A stretch of DNA of 64,000 nt from UBA5951 sp009936885 (GTDB taxonomy: Bacteria > Pseudomonadota > Alphaproteobacteria > Puniceispirillales > Puniceispirillaceae), in contig CALKVA010000001.1 in the NCBI GenBank assembly GCA_937996625.1, positions 1 to 64,000 of the forward strand. The letters run 5' to 3'. The notes beneath the pieces were generated by a model, which worked only from the letters and a program-made list of their open reading frames with translations, ran no database searches and had not been told where the DNA came from. Every line of letters starts with the position of its first letter. The first letter of the stretch is position 1. This document shows positions 39,027 through 47,561 of the stretch, in pieces. A program made the translations under genes and the position numbers.

Positions 39027-40679
39027 CTAAGCAAAAAACCCATGTAAAAACCATTCCACGCTCTCCCCTCTTTCGGTAAGTCCTTCACGATAGACCCACA
39101 AGCGCTCTCCTGACTGTGTTTCCAGCCAGTAATAATCTCTGGTTTTATCTGAATATTTACTGTTATTTGCATATTTATTGGTCTGTGTGCTTTGCAACCA
39201 CCAAGATGGGCCAATACGTTCTGGTCCTATTGCTTGATATATCTGCCAATTTTGTTTACGCCATCGTATCATTGATGGCGGATGATCTGGCAGCAAGGCA
39301 ATTACATCCACTGGCACAGCTGGTGTTAGTAAACTAAGCGGCCTAGCAGAAAAGGATATCAAATTAATATTATCTGATATCTCTGAGTGATCTTGTGATT
39401 GCCAATATGGCAGTCTGTTAGATGCGTGCGTGTGTAGCTGTCTAATTGTTTGTTGTGCAGGCTGTACCCTTTGTGCAGATTCTGGCTGCCAGCTATCTAT
39501 GGGCTGTAATTGACGCACCTTATTGTGACCAAGGCGCGCTGTCAGATAATCAATTAACGTATCTTTGCTATCATCCTTGTATAAGCTAGAATCAAATGCC
39601 TGATTAACTGGTAATCCAGCACTTAGTTTTTTAGCTTCAATCCAGCTATGTTCAATCCCAAATTCAACATCAATTTCTGCTGCTATATGTGCTGTAAGCC
39701 GATGTAGTAATGCTTCTGAACGGCTGGGACGCGATAGCGAGATGGTACGCCTTATGATAGTCGAATCTACCCGCTGTACAGCAATAACAAGATACCGGGT
39801 TACCAAATGACGTTGCGCAAGCTGGATACAGATAAGATGCACTAAATCTGCTATCATTTTCTGAATAGCCTCAACGCCAAGTAACGGTGTTAGATAATTT
39901 TTACTAGCTATCAAAGGTGTGTGTACTATAAGCGGCTTTTGTAATTCGCTTACATCACCAATAATTTGTCCCAGACGCTGTACTAACTCAGAACCAAACC
40001 GAGTTGTCAGGCTAATAGCAGAAATAGGTGATAGCTGATATATCTGCTCTAGACCTGCCTGCCTTAGACCTGCTTCAATATCTGCTGAAATACGTAAAGC
40101 TGCCACTGGTAAAGGCTGTAATTTTTGGCGTAGAATAGCACGCTCGTCACACATAATAACAGGTCTGTTTTGTTGCAAGCTTAGTCTTGCAATAAATTCT
40201 GAAAAATGTGCAAAAGCCCAAGCAGCTCCATAAGTTGGCGCTGCTGCTATCTGGGCAGATACGCTTATTTGATTAAATTCTATTTGCAAGGCATCACACA
40301 TGGCAGCAATCCCGCCTACTAGATGAGTTGCACCTGTTACATTCATCCAAATTCCAAGGGATTCTGAATCAATGCCGGTGAGCGGGGTATAGCGCCATGC
40401 CCACTGACCAACTCTGGATAACCAGTTTTTTACAACTATGTCATCATAGCAGTGAAAGTAACATGTTGGCAGAATGGCTTGTGCATCTGCAACAGACATA
40501 TCTATCAAAATACCAGCTTGTTTTGCGGTATGTGAAGCATAGCAAATTATGTGCCGTGTGTTAACAATATGGTAGATAGCAACCGTTGCATCTAACGGCC
40601 AGCCTTGTTGATGACAGGCCAGCCTGACTGGCAAGTCATAAAACCATATATAGATAAATTCACTATTAGACGATGACAT
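39027..40679 (-). CDS. imuB: ImuB, catalytically inactive Y-family polymerase homologue
   Basis: ImuB is the hub of the mutasome; it binds the sliding clamp, ImuA and DnaE2. The 550-residue protein has the Y-family-like N-terminal fold (YDLPVRLACHQ, GILIDMSVADAQAILP) and lacks the usual acidic catalytic set, as expected for ImuB. The C-terminal part is divergent. It starts 27 bp after imuA and ends 30 bp before dnaE2, so all three are likely one transcript. Confidence 0.93.
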   Translation of the reverse strand: MSSSNSEFIYIWFYDLPVRLACHQQGWPLDATVAIYHIVNTRHIICYASHTAKQAGILIDMSVADAQAILPTCYFHCYDDIVVKNWLSRVGQWAWRYTPLTGIDSESLGIWMNVTGATHLVGGIAAMCDALQIEFNQISVSAQIAAAPTYGAAWAFAHFSEFIARLSLQQNRPVIMCDERAILRQKLQPLPVAALRISADIEAGLRQAGLEQIYQLSPISAISLTTRFGSELVQRLGQIIGDVSELQKPLIVHTPLIASKNYLTPLLGVEAIQKMIADLVHLICIQLAQRHLVTRYLVIAVQRVDSTIIRRTISLSRPSRSEALLHRLTAHIAAEIDVEFGIEHSWIEAKKLSAGLPVNQAFDSSLYKDDSKDTLIDYLTARLGHNKVRQLQPIDSWQPESAQRVQPAQQTIRQLHTHASNRLPYWQSQDHSEISDNINLISFSARPLSLLTPAVPVDVIALLPDHPPSMIRWRKQNWQIYQAIGPERIGPSWWLQSTQTNKYANNSKYSDKTRDYYWLETQSGERLWVYREGLTERGESVEWFLHGFFA

Positions 40680-40706
40680 AATATAACAGGTACCGTTTAG
40701 CTGATA

Positions 40707-41519
40707 TCATGAAACATGTGATACGAATTGGCGTGTTGGCACCCGATAGCCGGTTTGGGTATTAACAGCTGTCTTGTGAGATAGTGTGCCTGTTGAAAAT
40801 TGCCAACTAAGATTGCCTGTCCACTGGCGCCCAGAACGGGTGCGAGATAATTTAACATGCCATGACGCACTATCATAAAAGCGATTATCTGATACTATTT
40901 GTTCTGAAGATATTTGCCTAACAGCTGTTGATACCTGCCAATAACTCTCAAAACCAGCAGCTGGAATTATGCGTGCTGTTATGCCTGTCATAAGCGCTAG
41001 TACATTACCCCGCTCTGCTGCAAGTTGCAGACGCCTAGCTGTTTTGTGCCAAAGATCTGGGCTATTAGCTAATTGTGCATAGTCTCCTATTACAGCAGCT
41101 ATCTTGATTGCTGCTTCGCCATTTTGTCTAGCGGCGTTTAATGCCTCCTCCATTGCGGCCACACCGCGCAATGGATGTGACTCATCAACAAGAATAAGGC
41201 GTGCAGGGTCAATTCCTATTGCCGCTAATCCAGCACCATATAATATGCCATCAGAACTATTCAGATTAGTACACCAGACAATGTAGCCAGATGGTTTTTC
41301 ATGCATAACTTTGCGTAAAATTGCCATTGTAAATCCGCGAACAGCCCCTGAATAACCAGAACCTGTAATAAGATGAACCCTGCCAATAGTTAATCCACCA
41401 TCCAGACAATCATCAATCTCAGATACATCTAAACTAATCGCTTTTTGAGCTTTACTTGCAGAAAAATAATTCTGCCATATCTCATTTTTTAATGTTTCAA
41501 ACCTTTGCTGTTTATTCAT
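40707..41519 (-). CDS. imuA: ImuA, RecA/SulA-like mutasome protein
   Basis: The 270-residue protein resembles the RecA core, but its Walker A-like loop reads ITGSGYSGAVRGF and lacks the canonical GKT/S, as in other ImuA proteins. It acts with ImuB and DnaE2 in SOS mutagenesis. Its start lies only 27 bp from a perfect GTTC-N7-GTTC LexA box, making it the first gene of an SOS-regulated operon. Confidence 0.92.
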   Translation of the reverse strand: MNKQQRFETLKNEIWQNYFSASKAQKAISLDVSEIDDCLDGGLTIGRVHLITGSGYSGAVRGFTMAILRKVMHEKPSGYIVWCTNLNSSDGILYGAGLAAIGIDPARLILVDESHPLRGVAAMEEALNAARQNGEAAIKIAAVIGDYAQLANSPDLWHKTARRLQLAAERGNVLALMTGITARIIPAAGFESYWQVSTAVRQISSEQIVSDNRFYDSASWHVKLSRTRSGRQWTGNLSWQFSTGTLSHKTAVNTQTGYRVPTRQFVSHVS

Positions 41520-41545
41520 TTAAAACTCTATTTTTCTCGTGTTTT

Positions 41546-41560
41546 GTTCATGTTTTGTTC
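41546..41560 (-). promoter_or_regulatory. LexA (SOS) box of the imuA-imuB-dnaE2 operon
   Basis: The plus strand reads GTTCATGTTTTGTTC, an exact GTTC-N7-GTTC direct repeat; in the gene direction this is GAAC-N7-GAAC. This is the LexA-binding motif described for Alphaproteobacteria, distinct from the E. coli CTGT-N8-ACAG palindrome. It lies 27 bp upstream of the imuA ATG, where bound LexA would block transcription until DNA damage. Confidence 0.92.
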
Positions 41561-41618
41561 TTTTTTAAAGTTTTGAATGATTCGGCAAACTGAGTCAATC
41601 TAATAAACTTATTAAAAA

Positions 41619-41864
41619 TTACTTTGAAGATTGAAATGGGTCATATTCAGCAACCTTGTCATCATGACCTGACTTTTCTGAATAAAAACTAAGCGCCATT
41701 AATCCACCGCCAAGCAGAAAAGAACCTACTACACCAGCAATTATCGCAAGCCAGCCATGGATAGATAAGCTAATAGGGCCAAGCATTTGCCAAATATACA
41801 AACCCGCAAAAACAGTAACAAGTCCAACTACTAAAAAGCAAAACACTAATAGACCTTGTTTCAT
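41619..41864 (-). CDS. small two-helix membrane protein, function unknown
   Basis: An 81-residue protein with two hydrophobic helices (about residues 4-27 and 37-61) and a polar, charged C-terminal tail (SEKSGHDDKVAEYDPF). AAGGA lies 7 nt before the ATG, which supports translation. The second helix ends in GGGLMALSFYSEKSGHD; proteins with a similar GLMAL-FYS-SGHD ending recur in Alphaproteobacteria as uncharacterised short membrane proteins (recollection, not a search). It sits between imuA and soxB, with its own upstream region. Confidence 0.75.
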   Translation of the reverse strand: MKQGLLVFCFLVVGLVTVFAGLYIWQMLGPISLSIHGWLAIIAGVVGSFLLGGGLMALSFYSEKSGHDDKVAEYDPFQSSK

Positions 41865-42184
41865 ATATTATCCTTAACGCTAACCCACTATGGACATATT
41901 AATTTTTACATCTTACTGATACGAGTTGGAAGGAATTTTTCCACGGTCAAGTATCAGACAATAAAAGACTTAATTTCAACACTTAATTTTGATATTGTGT
42001 CGAATTGAGATTATGTGAAGACGGTATCAAGATATATTTTTTTTACCTGTCGGCACACCAACTAAAGGTAACAAATGAATTTCTTAAAAATCATTTCTAC
42101 AGTTATGATAGGGCCCTGAATAGTGGAATGCATAAAGGTTAATTAACTGTCAGGATTGGTATTTAAATAAGGAGTATCTACTCA
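41865..42184. other. 320-bp divergent region upstream of soxB
   Basis: This region separates the small membrane protein gene from soxBDAG and should carry both promoters. It holds a nested inverted repeat (41916-41957, listed separately) and a perfect 10-bp palindrome GTTAATTAAC (42138-42147). A distant repeat pair ACAGTTA/TAACTGT (42099-42105 with 42144-42150) is also present. These could be operators for a substrate-responsive regulator. AAGGAG at 42169-42174 serves soxB. I see no glycine, SAM or cobalamin riboswitch signature. Confidence 0.5.
41916..41957. repeat. nested inverted repeat, possible structured RNA or operator
   Basis: An outer 7-bp pair CTGATAC (41916-41922) with GTATCAG (41951-41957) encloses an inner 5-bp pair TGGAA (41927-41931) with TTCCA (41939-41943). 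Asymmetric internal loops of 4 and 7 nt separate the two pairings. It lies about 230 bp before soxB and 50 bp before the small membrane protein gene on the other strand. Whether it acts as RNA or as a DNA-binding site is unknown. Confidence 0.5.
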
Positions 42185-43483
42185 ATGGCTAATACAGATT
42201 TGGATAGAGGAAGCAGAGCGCTTACACAAAAATCAAAGCGCTACTCTATCTTTTCGCTTGCCAGAAATGCTGCTAGCTATCATCAAAACTGGCAACAGGC
42301 CTGGCGCCACGCAGAACCAAAGCCTGCTTATGATGCTGTGATAATTGGTGGCGGCGGACACGGGCTTGCGAGCGCATATTATCTGGCAAGTATACATGGA
42401 ATGACTAACATTGCTGTGATTGAAAAGGGATGGCTAGGCGGCGGTAATACTGGCAGAAACACCACGATAATTCGCTCTAACTATATGTGGGACGAGTCAG
42501 CTGGCATTTATGAGCATGCCCTAAAATTATGGGAGGGGCTCTCGCAGGATTTAAATTTCAACGTGATGTTTAGCCAAAGAGGGGTGCTTACAATTACCCA
42601 CTCTGAACATGAGCTAAAAGGAATGTCGCGCAGGGTTCATGCAATCCGCTTAAATGGTATTGATTCAGATATACTAACCCCTGCAGAAATTAAAAAACGC
42701 GTACCAACAATAAATATCAGTCCAGATATCCGCTATCCAGTGATGGGGGGATTTCTTCAGAAGCGTGGGGGAACAGCCCGCCATGATGCGGTTGCATGGG
42801 GATATGCAAGAGCAGCTGATGATTTAGGTGTTGATATAATTCAAAATTGCGAGGTTACTGGTCTGCGCCGTAACGGGAGCCAAATAACCGGTATTGAAAC
42901 AAACAAAGGCTTCATCAAAACTCCCAAAGTTGGCTGCGTAGTTGCGGGGCATTCAAGTGTTCTTGCAGATATGGCAAATATTAGACTTCCCATTGCTAGC
43001 CGACCATTACAGGCACTCGTATCTGAGCCCATAAAACCCATATTAGACACCGTAATTATGTCAAATGCAGTTCATATGTATATCAGCCAATCTGATAAAG
43101 GGGAGATGGTATTAGGGGCAGGTGTTGATAAATATAACTCCTATGCGCAGACAGGATCCTGGCATGTACCTGAACATATGGTAGCAGCAGCGGTAGATTT
43201 ATTTCCGTTTTTATCGCGCTTGCGCATGTTACGTCAGTGGGGCGGTATTGTAGATACCTGTCCTGATGCATCACCTATTATATCAAAAACAAATATAAAG
43301 GGGCTTTATTTTAATTGCGGCTGGGGTACTGGCGGTTTTAAATCCACTCCAGGATCGGGTCATGTTTTTGCAGATCTAATGGCTCATGACAGACCAAATT
43401 CTATTGCATTGCCTTATAGCCTGAAACGATTTGAGACTGGGTATCTAATTGACGAGCATGGAGCGGCCGGTGTTGCACATTAG
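42185..43483 (+). CDS. soxB: sarcosine oxidase, beta subunit
   Basis: The flavin subunit of heterotetrameric sarcosine oxidase, which oxidises sarcosine to glycine and passes the one-carbon unit to tetrahydrofolate. The 432-residue protein has the FAD Rossmann motif [17 protein letters not shown] (about 52-68). H200 in the [14 protein letters not shown] context is the likely covalent FMN attachment site. The N terminus is typical for the family ([21 protein letters not shown]). It is the first gene of soxB-soxD-soxA-soxG, in canonical order. AAGGAG lies 10 nt before the ATG. Confidence 0.96.
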   Translation: MANTDLDRGSRALTQKSKRYSIFSLARNAASYHQNWQQAWRHAEPKPAYDAVIIGGGGHGLASAYYLASIHGMTNIAVIEKGWLGGGNTGRNTTIIRSNYMWDESAGIYEHALKLWEGLSQDLNFNVMFSQRGVLTITHSEHELKGMSRRVHAIRLNGIDSDILTPAEIKKRVPTINISPDIRYPVMGGFLQKRGGTARHDAVAWGYARAADDLGVDIIQNCEVTGLRRNGSQITGIETNKGFIKTPKVGCVVAGHSSVLADMANIRLPIASRPLQALVSEPIKPILDTVIMSNAVHMYISQSDKGEMVLGAGVDKYNSYAQTGSWHVPEHMVAAAVDLFPFLSRLRMLRQWGGIVDTCPDASPIISKTNIKGLYFNCGWGTGGFKSTPGSGHVFADLMAHDRPNSIALPYSLKRFETGYLIDEHGAAGVAH

Positions 43484-43538
43484 GTTTTGTTTATTTTACT
43501 TGCTATCACTTAAATGTCAAAAGCAGGGGAGACATTAA

Positions 43539-43898
43539 ATGTTAAAAATTAATTGTCCTTTCTGTGGCAACAGGGATGAAACTGAATTTAGCTGTGGCGG
43601 CGAGGCACATATTGCGCGCCCGATTGCAGATAACAAACTAACCGATACAGCGTTTAGCGAATATCTATTTATGCGAGATAACCCAAAAGGTGTTTTTCTG
43701 GAACGCTGGTGTCACACAAGTGGATGCCGACGTTGGTTTAATCTTGCAAGAGATACGATTAGTCATGAAATAATAGAAATTTACCCAATGGGACAAACGC
43801 CAAAAACAGCCAAAGGGAAAAAAGCATATCAGGCTAACTGGCGACGTAAAAGTAAAGCTGAGGCAGCAAGCAAACAAGCCAAAAGGACCGTAAAATGA
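43539..43898 (+). CDS. soxD: sarcosine oxidase, delta subunit
   Basis: A 119-residue zinc-binding small subunit. Candidate ligands are C6 and C9 (CPFCG) and H59 and C63 (WCHTSGC). Other typical SoxD segments are FSCGGEAHIARP and YLFMRDNPKGVFLERW. A basic C-terminal tail follows. Its stop codon overlaps the soxA start (ATGA), indicating translational coupling in a stoichiometric complex. Confidence 0.95.
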   Translation: MLKINCPFCGNRDETEFSCGGEAHIARPIADNKLTDTAFSEYLFMRDNPKGVFLERWCHTSGCRRWFNLARDTISHEIIEIYPMGQTPKTAKGKKAYQANWRRKSKAEAASKQAKRTVK

Positions 43899-46800
43899 GT
43901 CCTAAGCAAAGTCACAGATTGCGTGCGAATAGCAAAGCTATTAATAGACAAAAGCCGGTTCAATTCACTTTTGATAGCAAAAAATATACTGGCTTTGAGG
44001 GGGATACTCTTGCATCTGCATTACTTGCGCATGGCGTGCATCTGGTTGGCAGATCCTTTAAATATCATCGCCCACGCGGCATTCTTGGATGTGGTAGCGA
44101 AGAGCCAAATGCGCTTATTCGGGTAAGACACCCCTCCAATGCTGAGCCAAATTTAAGAGCAACTCAACTAGAAATATATGATGGTCTTATAGCTGAATCA
44201 CAAAATCGATTTCCAAGCCTTAAAATTGACTTCTTATCCATTAATAGCATGTTTGCACGATTTTTACCCGCTGGCTTTTATTATAAAACCTTTATGTGGC
44301 CAGCGTCGTTCTGGATGTTTTATGAGAGGTTCATTCGCCAAGCTGCAGGTCTTGGCAAGGTTTCCAAAAACCATCATGACCCTGATAGGTATGAACATAA
44401 ATATGCCCATTGCGATCTATTAGTAGCTGGCGGCGGTGCATCTGGATTGCAGGCTGCCTTGGTTGCAGCAAATGCTGGGGCGAGAGTTATTATTGCAGAT
44501 GAGCAATCTGAGTTAGGAGGCTGGCTTCTTACAGATAATAATTTTAACATCGACCAGAAACCAGCAATGGATTGGGCTAGCACTGTTATAAAAAATCTGC
44601 ATTCAATGCCAAATGTCACCTGTCTTGTGCGGACAACTATTGCAGCTAGCATGGATGATAATTTTATCCTCATGGCAGAGCGAGTAACAGAGCATTTAAG
44701 AATCAAAGAAGCGCATCTGCCAAAACAGAGACTATGGAAACTGCGTGCCGCAAAAGTAATTTTAGCAACAGGTGCTATCGAGCGCCCTCTTATATTCTCT
44801 GGAAATGACCTGCCTGGGGTTATGCTCTCTTCTGCGGCTCGAAGCTATATTTTTCGATATGATGTACTTGCTGGCACACGGGCCATTATTTTTACCAATA
44901 ATGATGATGCCTACTATACTGCGCTTGCGATACATCAAGCAGGTGGGTTTGTAAGGTGTATTGTTGATTTAAGAGATAATCCAAAATCACAAATAATCAC
45001 AACCATGCGTAAATTAGGCATCGATGTTCGAACAGGTCATGCCGTAATAGCAGCGCACGGAATCCGTCATATCGCATCTGTTGATATTGCCAAATATGAC
45101 ACTGAAAATGGGGAGCCAACCTCAGATGCTGTTCATATGGATTGTAATTTTCTGGCTATGTCTGGTGGTCTAAACCCTGTTGTTCATCTTCACTCTCAGC
45201 GCAAGGGAAAACTTGTTTGGGACGAGCGAACATCCTGTTACCGCCCTGAAAACAAGTCTGATGACTGGGTTTCAATCGGCTCTGCTAATGGCACTTTTCA
45301 GCTTGGCAGAGCATTATCCCAAGCAACAAGAATAACCAGCTCGCTCGTAACGAAACTCGCAAAAGAAAATAAGCGGATTATAGTACAAGAACCAGTTGCA
45401 ATACCTCAAACAGATGAAAACAAGCAAAACTGGGCTCCTCTTCCTGTATGGCTGGTACAATCAGGCCAACCTTATATTTCAAACAAAACTGCCTTTGTTG
45501 ATTTTCAAAATGATGCAACCGCTGCAGACATTAAACTCGCAGTAAAAGAGGGGTATCATTCGGTTGAACATGTAAAACGATATACTACTGCTGGCATGGC
45601 AACAGATCAGGGTAAAACCTCAAACATCAATGCCATTGGGATTCTGGCAAATACTTTGAATAAATCAATAGCTGATACAGGAACAACAACCTTTCGCCCG
45701 CCTTATACACCAACAAGTCTTGGCGCTATCGCAGGCCGAAATATTGGCAGTTTATTCGATCCGATTAGAACAACTAGAATGCATAGCTGGCATCACGCTA
45801 ACGGGGCAGCATTTGAGCATGTGGGGCAGTGGATGCGTGCGTGGTATTATCCGCGAGAGGGAGAGGACTTCCAGCAAACAATTAATCGTGAAGTGTATGC
45901 AACCAGACATTATGCAGGTTTGCTTGACGCATCCACACTTGGAAAAATAGACGTCAAAGGCCCTGATTCTGCAGAGTTTCTTAACCGCGTTTATACCAAT
46001 AACTTTGCTACTTTACCGATAGGTAAATCACGATATGGGCTAATGCTCAAAGAAGATGGTATGGTATTTGATGACGGGGTTACTACGCGCCTTGCAGAAG
46101 ATCATTTCTATATGACAACAACCAGCGGAGGTGCTGCTGGGGTGCTGGCATGGCTTGAAGAACTTCTTCAAACAGAATGGCAAGATCTAAATGTGTATTT
46201 AACTTCTGTAACAGAGCAATGGTCTGTTGCTTCTATATCTGGGCCTAACGCAAAATCTATTCTTAACGCTTGTATAAGTGAAGATAAGAATATTGCAGAT
46301 GATTTTCCATTTATGACAATAAAAGAGACCTTTATCGCTGGAATCCCCGCACGTATTTTCAGAATATCCTTTACTGGAGAGATGGCATTTGAAATCAATG
46401 TTCCGGCACGATATGGGCTTGCTTTATGGTCTCATTTAATGCGAGTTGGAAAGGAATTTAACCTTACTGCTTACGGAACTGAGGCTATGCATGTTCTAAG
46501 AGCAGAAAAAGGGTTTATAATTGTTGGCCAAGAAACAGATGGCACGGTAACCCCCTATGATTTGGATATGCATTGGATTGTTTCTAAGAAAAAACCTGAT
46601 TTTATTGGCAAACGCGCATTAGAGCGTACATCTATGGATGAGCCTCAAAGAAAACAGCTTGTGGGTTTGCTCACTGAAGATCCAAATAAAGTTATCCCCG
46701 AAGGGGCGCATGCTGTTTTAGACCCAGATCAGAAAATACCGATGGCGATTCTAGGACATATATCTTCATCCTACTATTCATCTAATCTGAATCGTTCGAT

Positions 46801-46942
46801 TGCAATGGCCCTGCTGAAAGGTGGCTTAAACCGAAAAGGGCAGAATGTCTATATTCCAATGTTAGACGGTCAGAAACCAATAAAGGCAAAGATTGTTGAC
46901 CCTGTTTTTTTCGACAAACAAGGAGATAGGCTACGTGGCTGA
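43895..46942 (+). CDS. soxA: sarcosine oxidase, alpha subunit
   Basis: The 1015-residue NAD- and folate-binding subunit. The N-terminal ferredoxin-like domain (GFEGDTLASALLAHGVHLVGRSFKYHRPRG) is followed by a NAD-binding flavoprotein-like domain (LLVAGGGASGLQAALVAANAG). The C-terminal aminomethyltransferase (GCV_T) domains contain FMTIKETFIAGIPARIFRISFTGEMAFEI and bind tetrahydrofolate, which takes up the methylene group as 5,10-CH2-THF. Length and domain order match the family. It overlaps soxD by 4 bp and soxG by 8 bp. Confidence 0.96.
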   Translation: MSPKQSHRLRANSKAINRQKPVQFTFDSKKYTGFEGDTLASALLAHGVHLVGRSFKYHRPRGILGCGSEEPNALIRVRHPSNAEPNLRATQLEIYDGLIAESQNRFPSLKIDFLSINSMFARFLPAGFYYKTFMWPASFWMFYERFIRQAAGLGKVSKNHHDPDRYEHKYAHCDLLVAGGGASGLQAALVAANAGARVIIADEQSELGGWLLTDNNFNIDQKPAMDWASTVIKNLHSMPNVTCLVRTTIAASMDDNFILMAERVTEHLRIKEAHLPKQRLWKLRAAKVILATGAIERPLIFSGNDLPGVMLSSAARSYIFRYDVLAGTRAIIFTNNDDAYYTALAIHQAGGFVRCIVDLRDNPKSQIITTMRKLGIDVRTGHAVIAAHGIRHIASVDIAKYDTENGEPTSDAVHMDCNFLAMSGGLNPVVHLHSQRKGKLVWDERTSCYRPENKSDDWVSIGSANGTFQLGRALSQATRITSSLVTKLAKENKRIIVQEPVAIPQTDENKQNWAPLPVWLVQSGQPYISNKTAFVDFQNDATAADIKLAVKEGYHSVEHVKRYTTAGMATDQGKTSNINAIGILANTLNKSIADTGTTTFRPPYTPTSLGAIAGRNIGSLFDPIRTTRMHSWHHANGAAFEHVGQWMRAWYYPREGEDFQQTINREVYATRHYAGLLDASTLGKIDVKGPDSAEFLNRVYTNNFATLPIGKSRYGLMLKEDGMVFDDGVTTRLAEDHFYMTTTSGGAAGVLAWLEELLQTEWQDLNVYLTSVTEQWSVASISGPNAKSILNACISEDKNIADDFPFMTIKETFIAGIPARIFRISFTGEMAFEINVPARYGLALWSHLMRVGKEFNLTAYGTEAMHVLRAEKGFIIVGQETDGTVTPYDLDMHWIVSKKKPDFIGKRALERTSMDEPQRKQLVGLLTEDPNKVIPEGAHAVLDPDQKIPMAILGHISSSYYSSNLNRSIAMALLKGGLNRKGQNVYIPMLDGQKPIKAKIVDPVFFDKQGDRLRG

Positions 46943-47552
46943 TACATCCCCTCACATGGTTATTGGTAATTCTGCTTTTAGCAACAGAATATTACCAATT
47001 ATTAAAAAACCAGAATCTTTAAAAACACCTCAAATTGAATTATCTGAAATACGCCATTTGGGAAAGTTGAATATACGTTGTACTTCCAAGACCAGAGATA
47101 TGGTGAGCAAGCTTACGCAATGTAATCTGTCTTTGCAGCCAAACCAGTCAAACGGCAAGGCTGGGCGTATCGCATTATGCTTAGGGCCAGATGAATATTT
47201 AATTCTTGTAGAGCAAGGAAGAGAAATTCAATTAGAGAAAACCTTAAACTCAAGTGATATCATCAAACAAATTTCTGTAACAAACGTTTCAGACGCACTT
47301 TGCGCGCTATCACTTTCTGGAAAAAAAGTGCGCGACCTATTAGCAAAGGGATGCGCGATTGATCTGCATCCAGATAGCTTTGGTAAAAACCAGTCTGCAC
47401 AATGCGATCTTGCACTATCCAATGTAATATTGATATGTCTGGAGGAGGATGCGTTTATCTGCATCTGCCGAACCAGCTTTGCTGAATATGTTTTAGATTG
47501 GTGCCTTGATGCTGGATTTGAATTTGGCATTTTTGCAAGTGCTGGTATTTAA
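46935..47552 (+). CDS. soxG: sarcosine oxidase, gamma subunit
   Basis: The small fourth subunit of sarcosine oxidase. The GTG at 46935 follows AGGAGA with 8-nt spacing, lies inside the soxA 3' end, and gives 205 residues; an earlier in-frame ATG at 46893 lacks such a site. The sequence is divergent, as SoxG proteins usually are, but the position and the segments LNIRCTSKTRDMVSK, CLGPDEYLILV and RTSFAEYVLDWCLDAGFEF support the call. It converges on the MttB-family gene with a 9-bp gap and no visible terminator. Confidence 0.92.
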   Translation: MADTSPHMVIGNSAFSNRILPIIKKPESLKTPQIELSEIRHLGKLNIRCTSKTRDMVSKLTQCNLSLQPNQSNGKAGRIALCLGPDEYLILVEQGREIQLEKTLNSSDIIKQISVTNVSDALCALSLSGKKVRDLLAKGCAIDLHPDSFGKNQSAQCDLALSNVILICLEEDAFICICRTSFAEYVLDWCLDAGFEFGIFASAGI

Positions 47553-47561
47553 CTAGCGCTC

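Noticed and set aside
41865..42184. Glycine riboswitch upstream of soxBDAG
   Set aside because: The conserved glycine aptamer core was not found; only palindromes and a nested inverted repeat are present.
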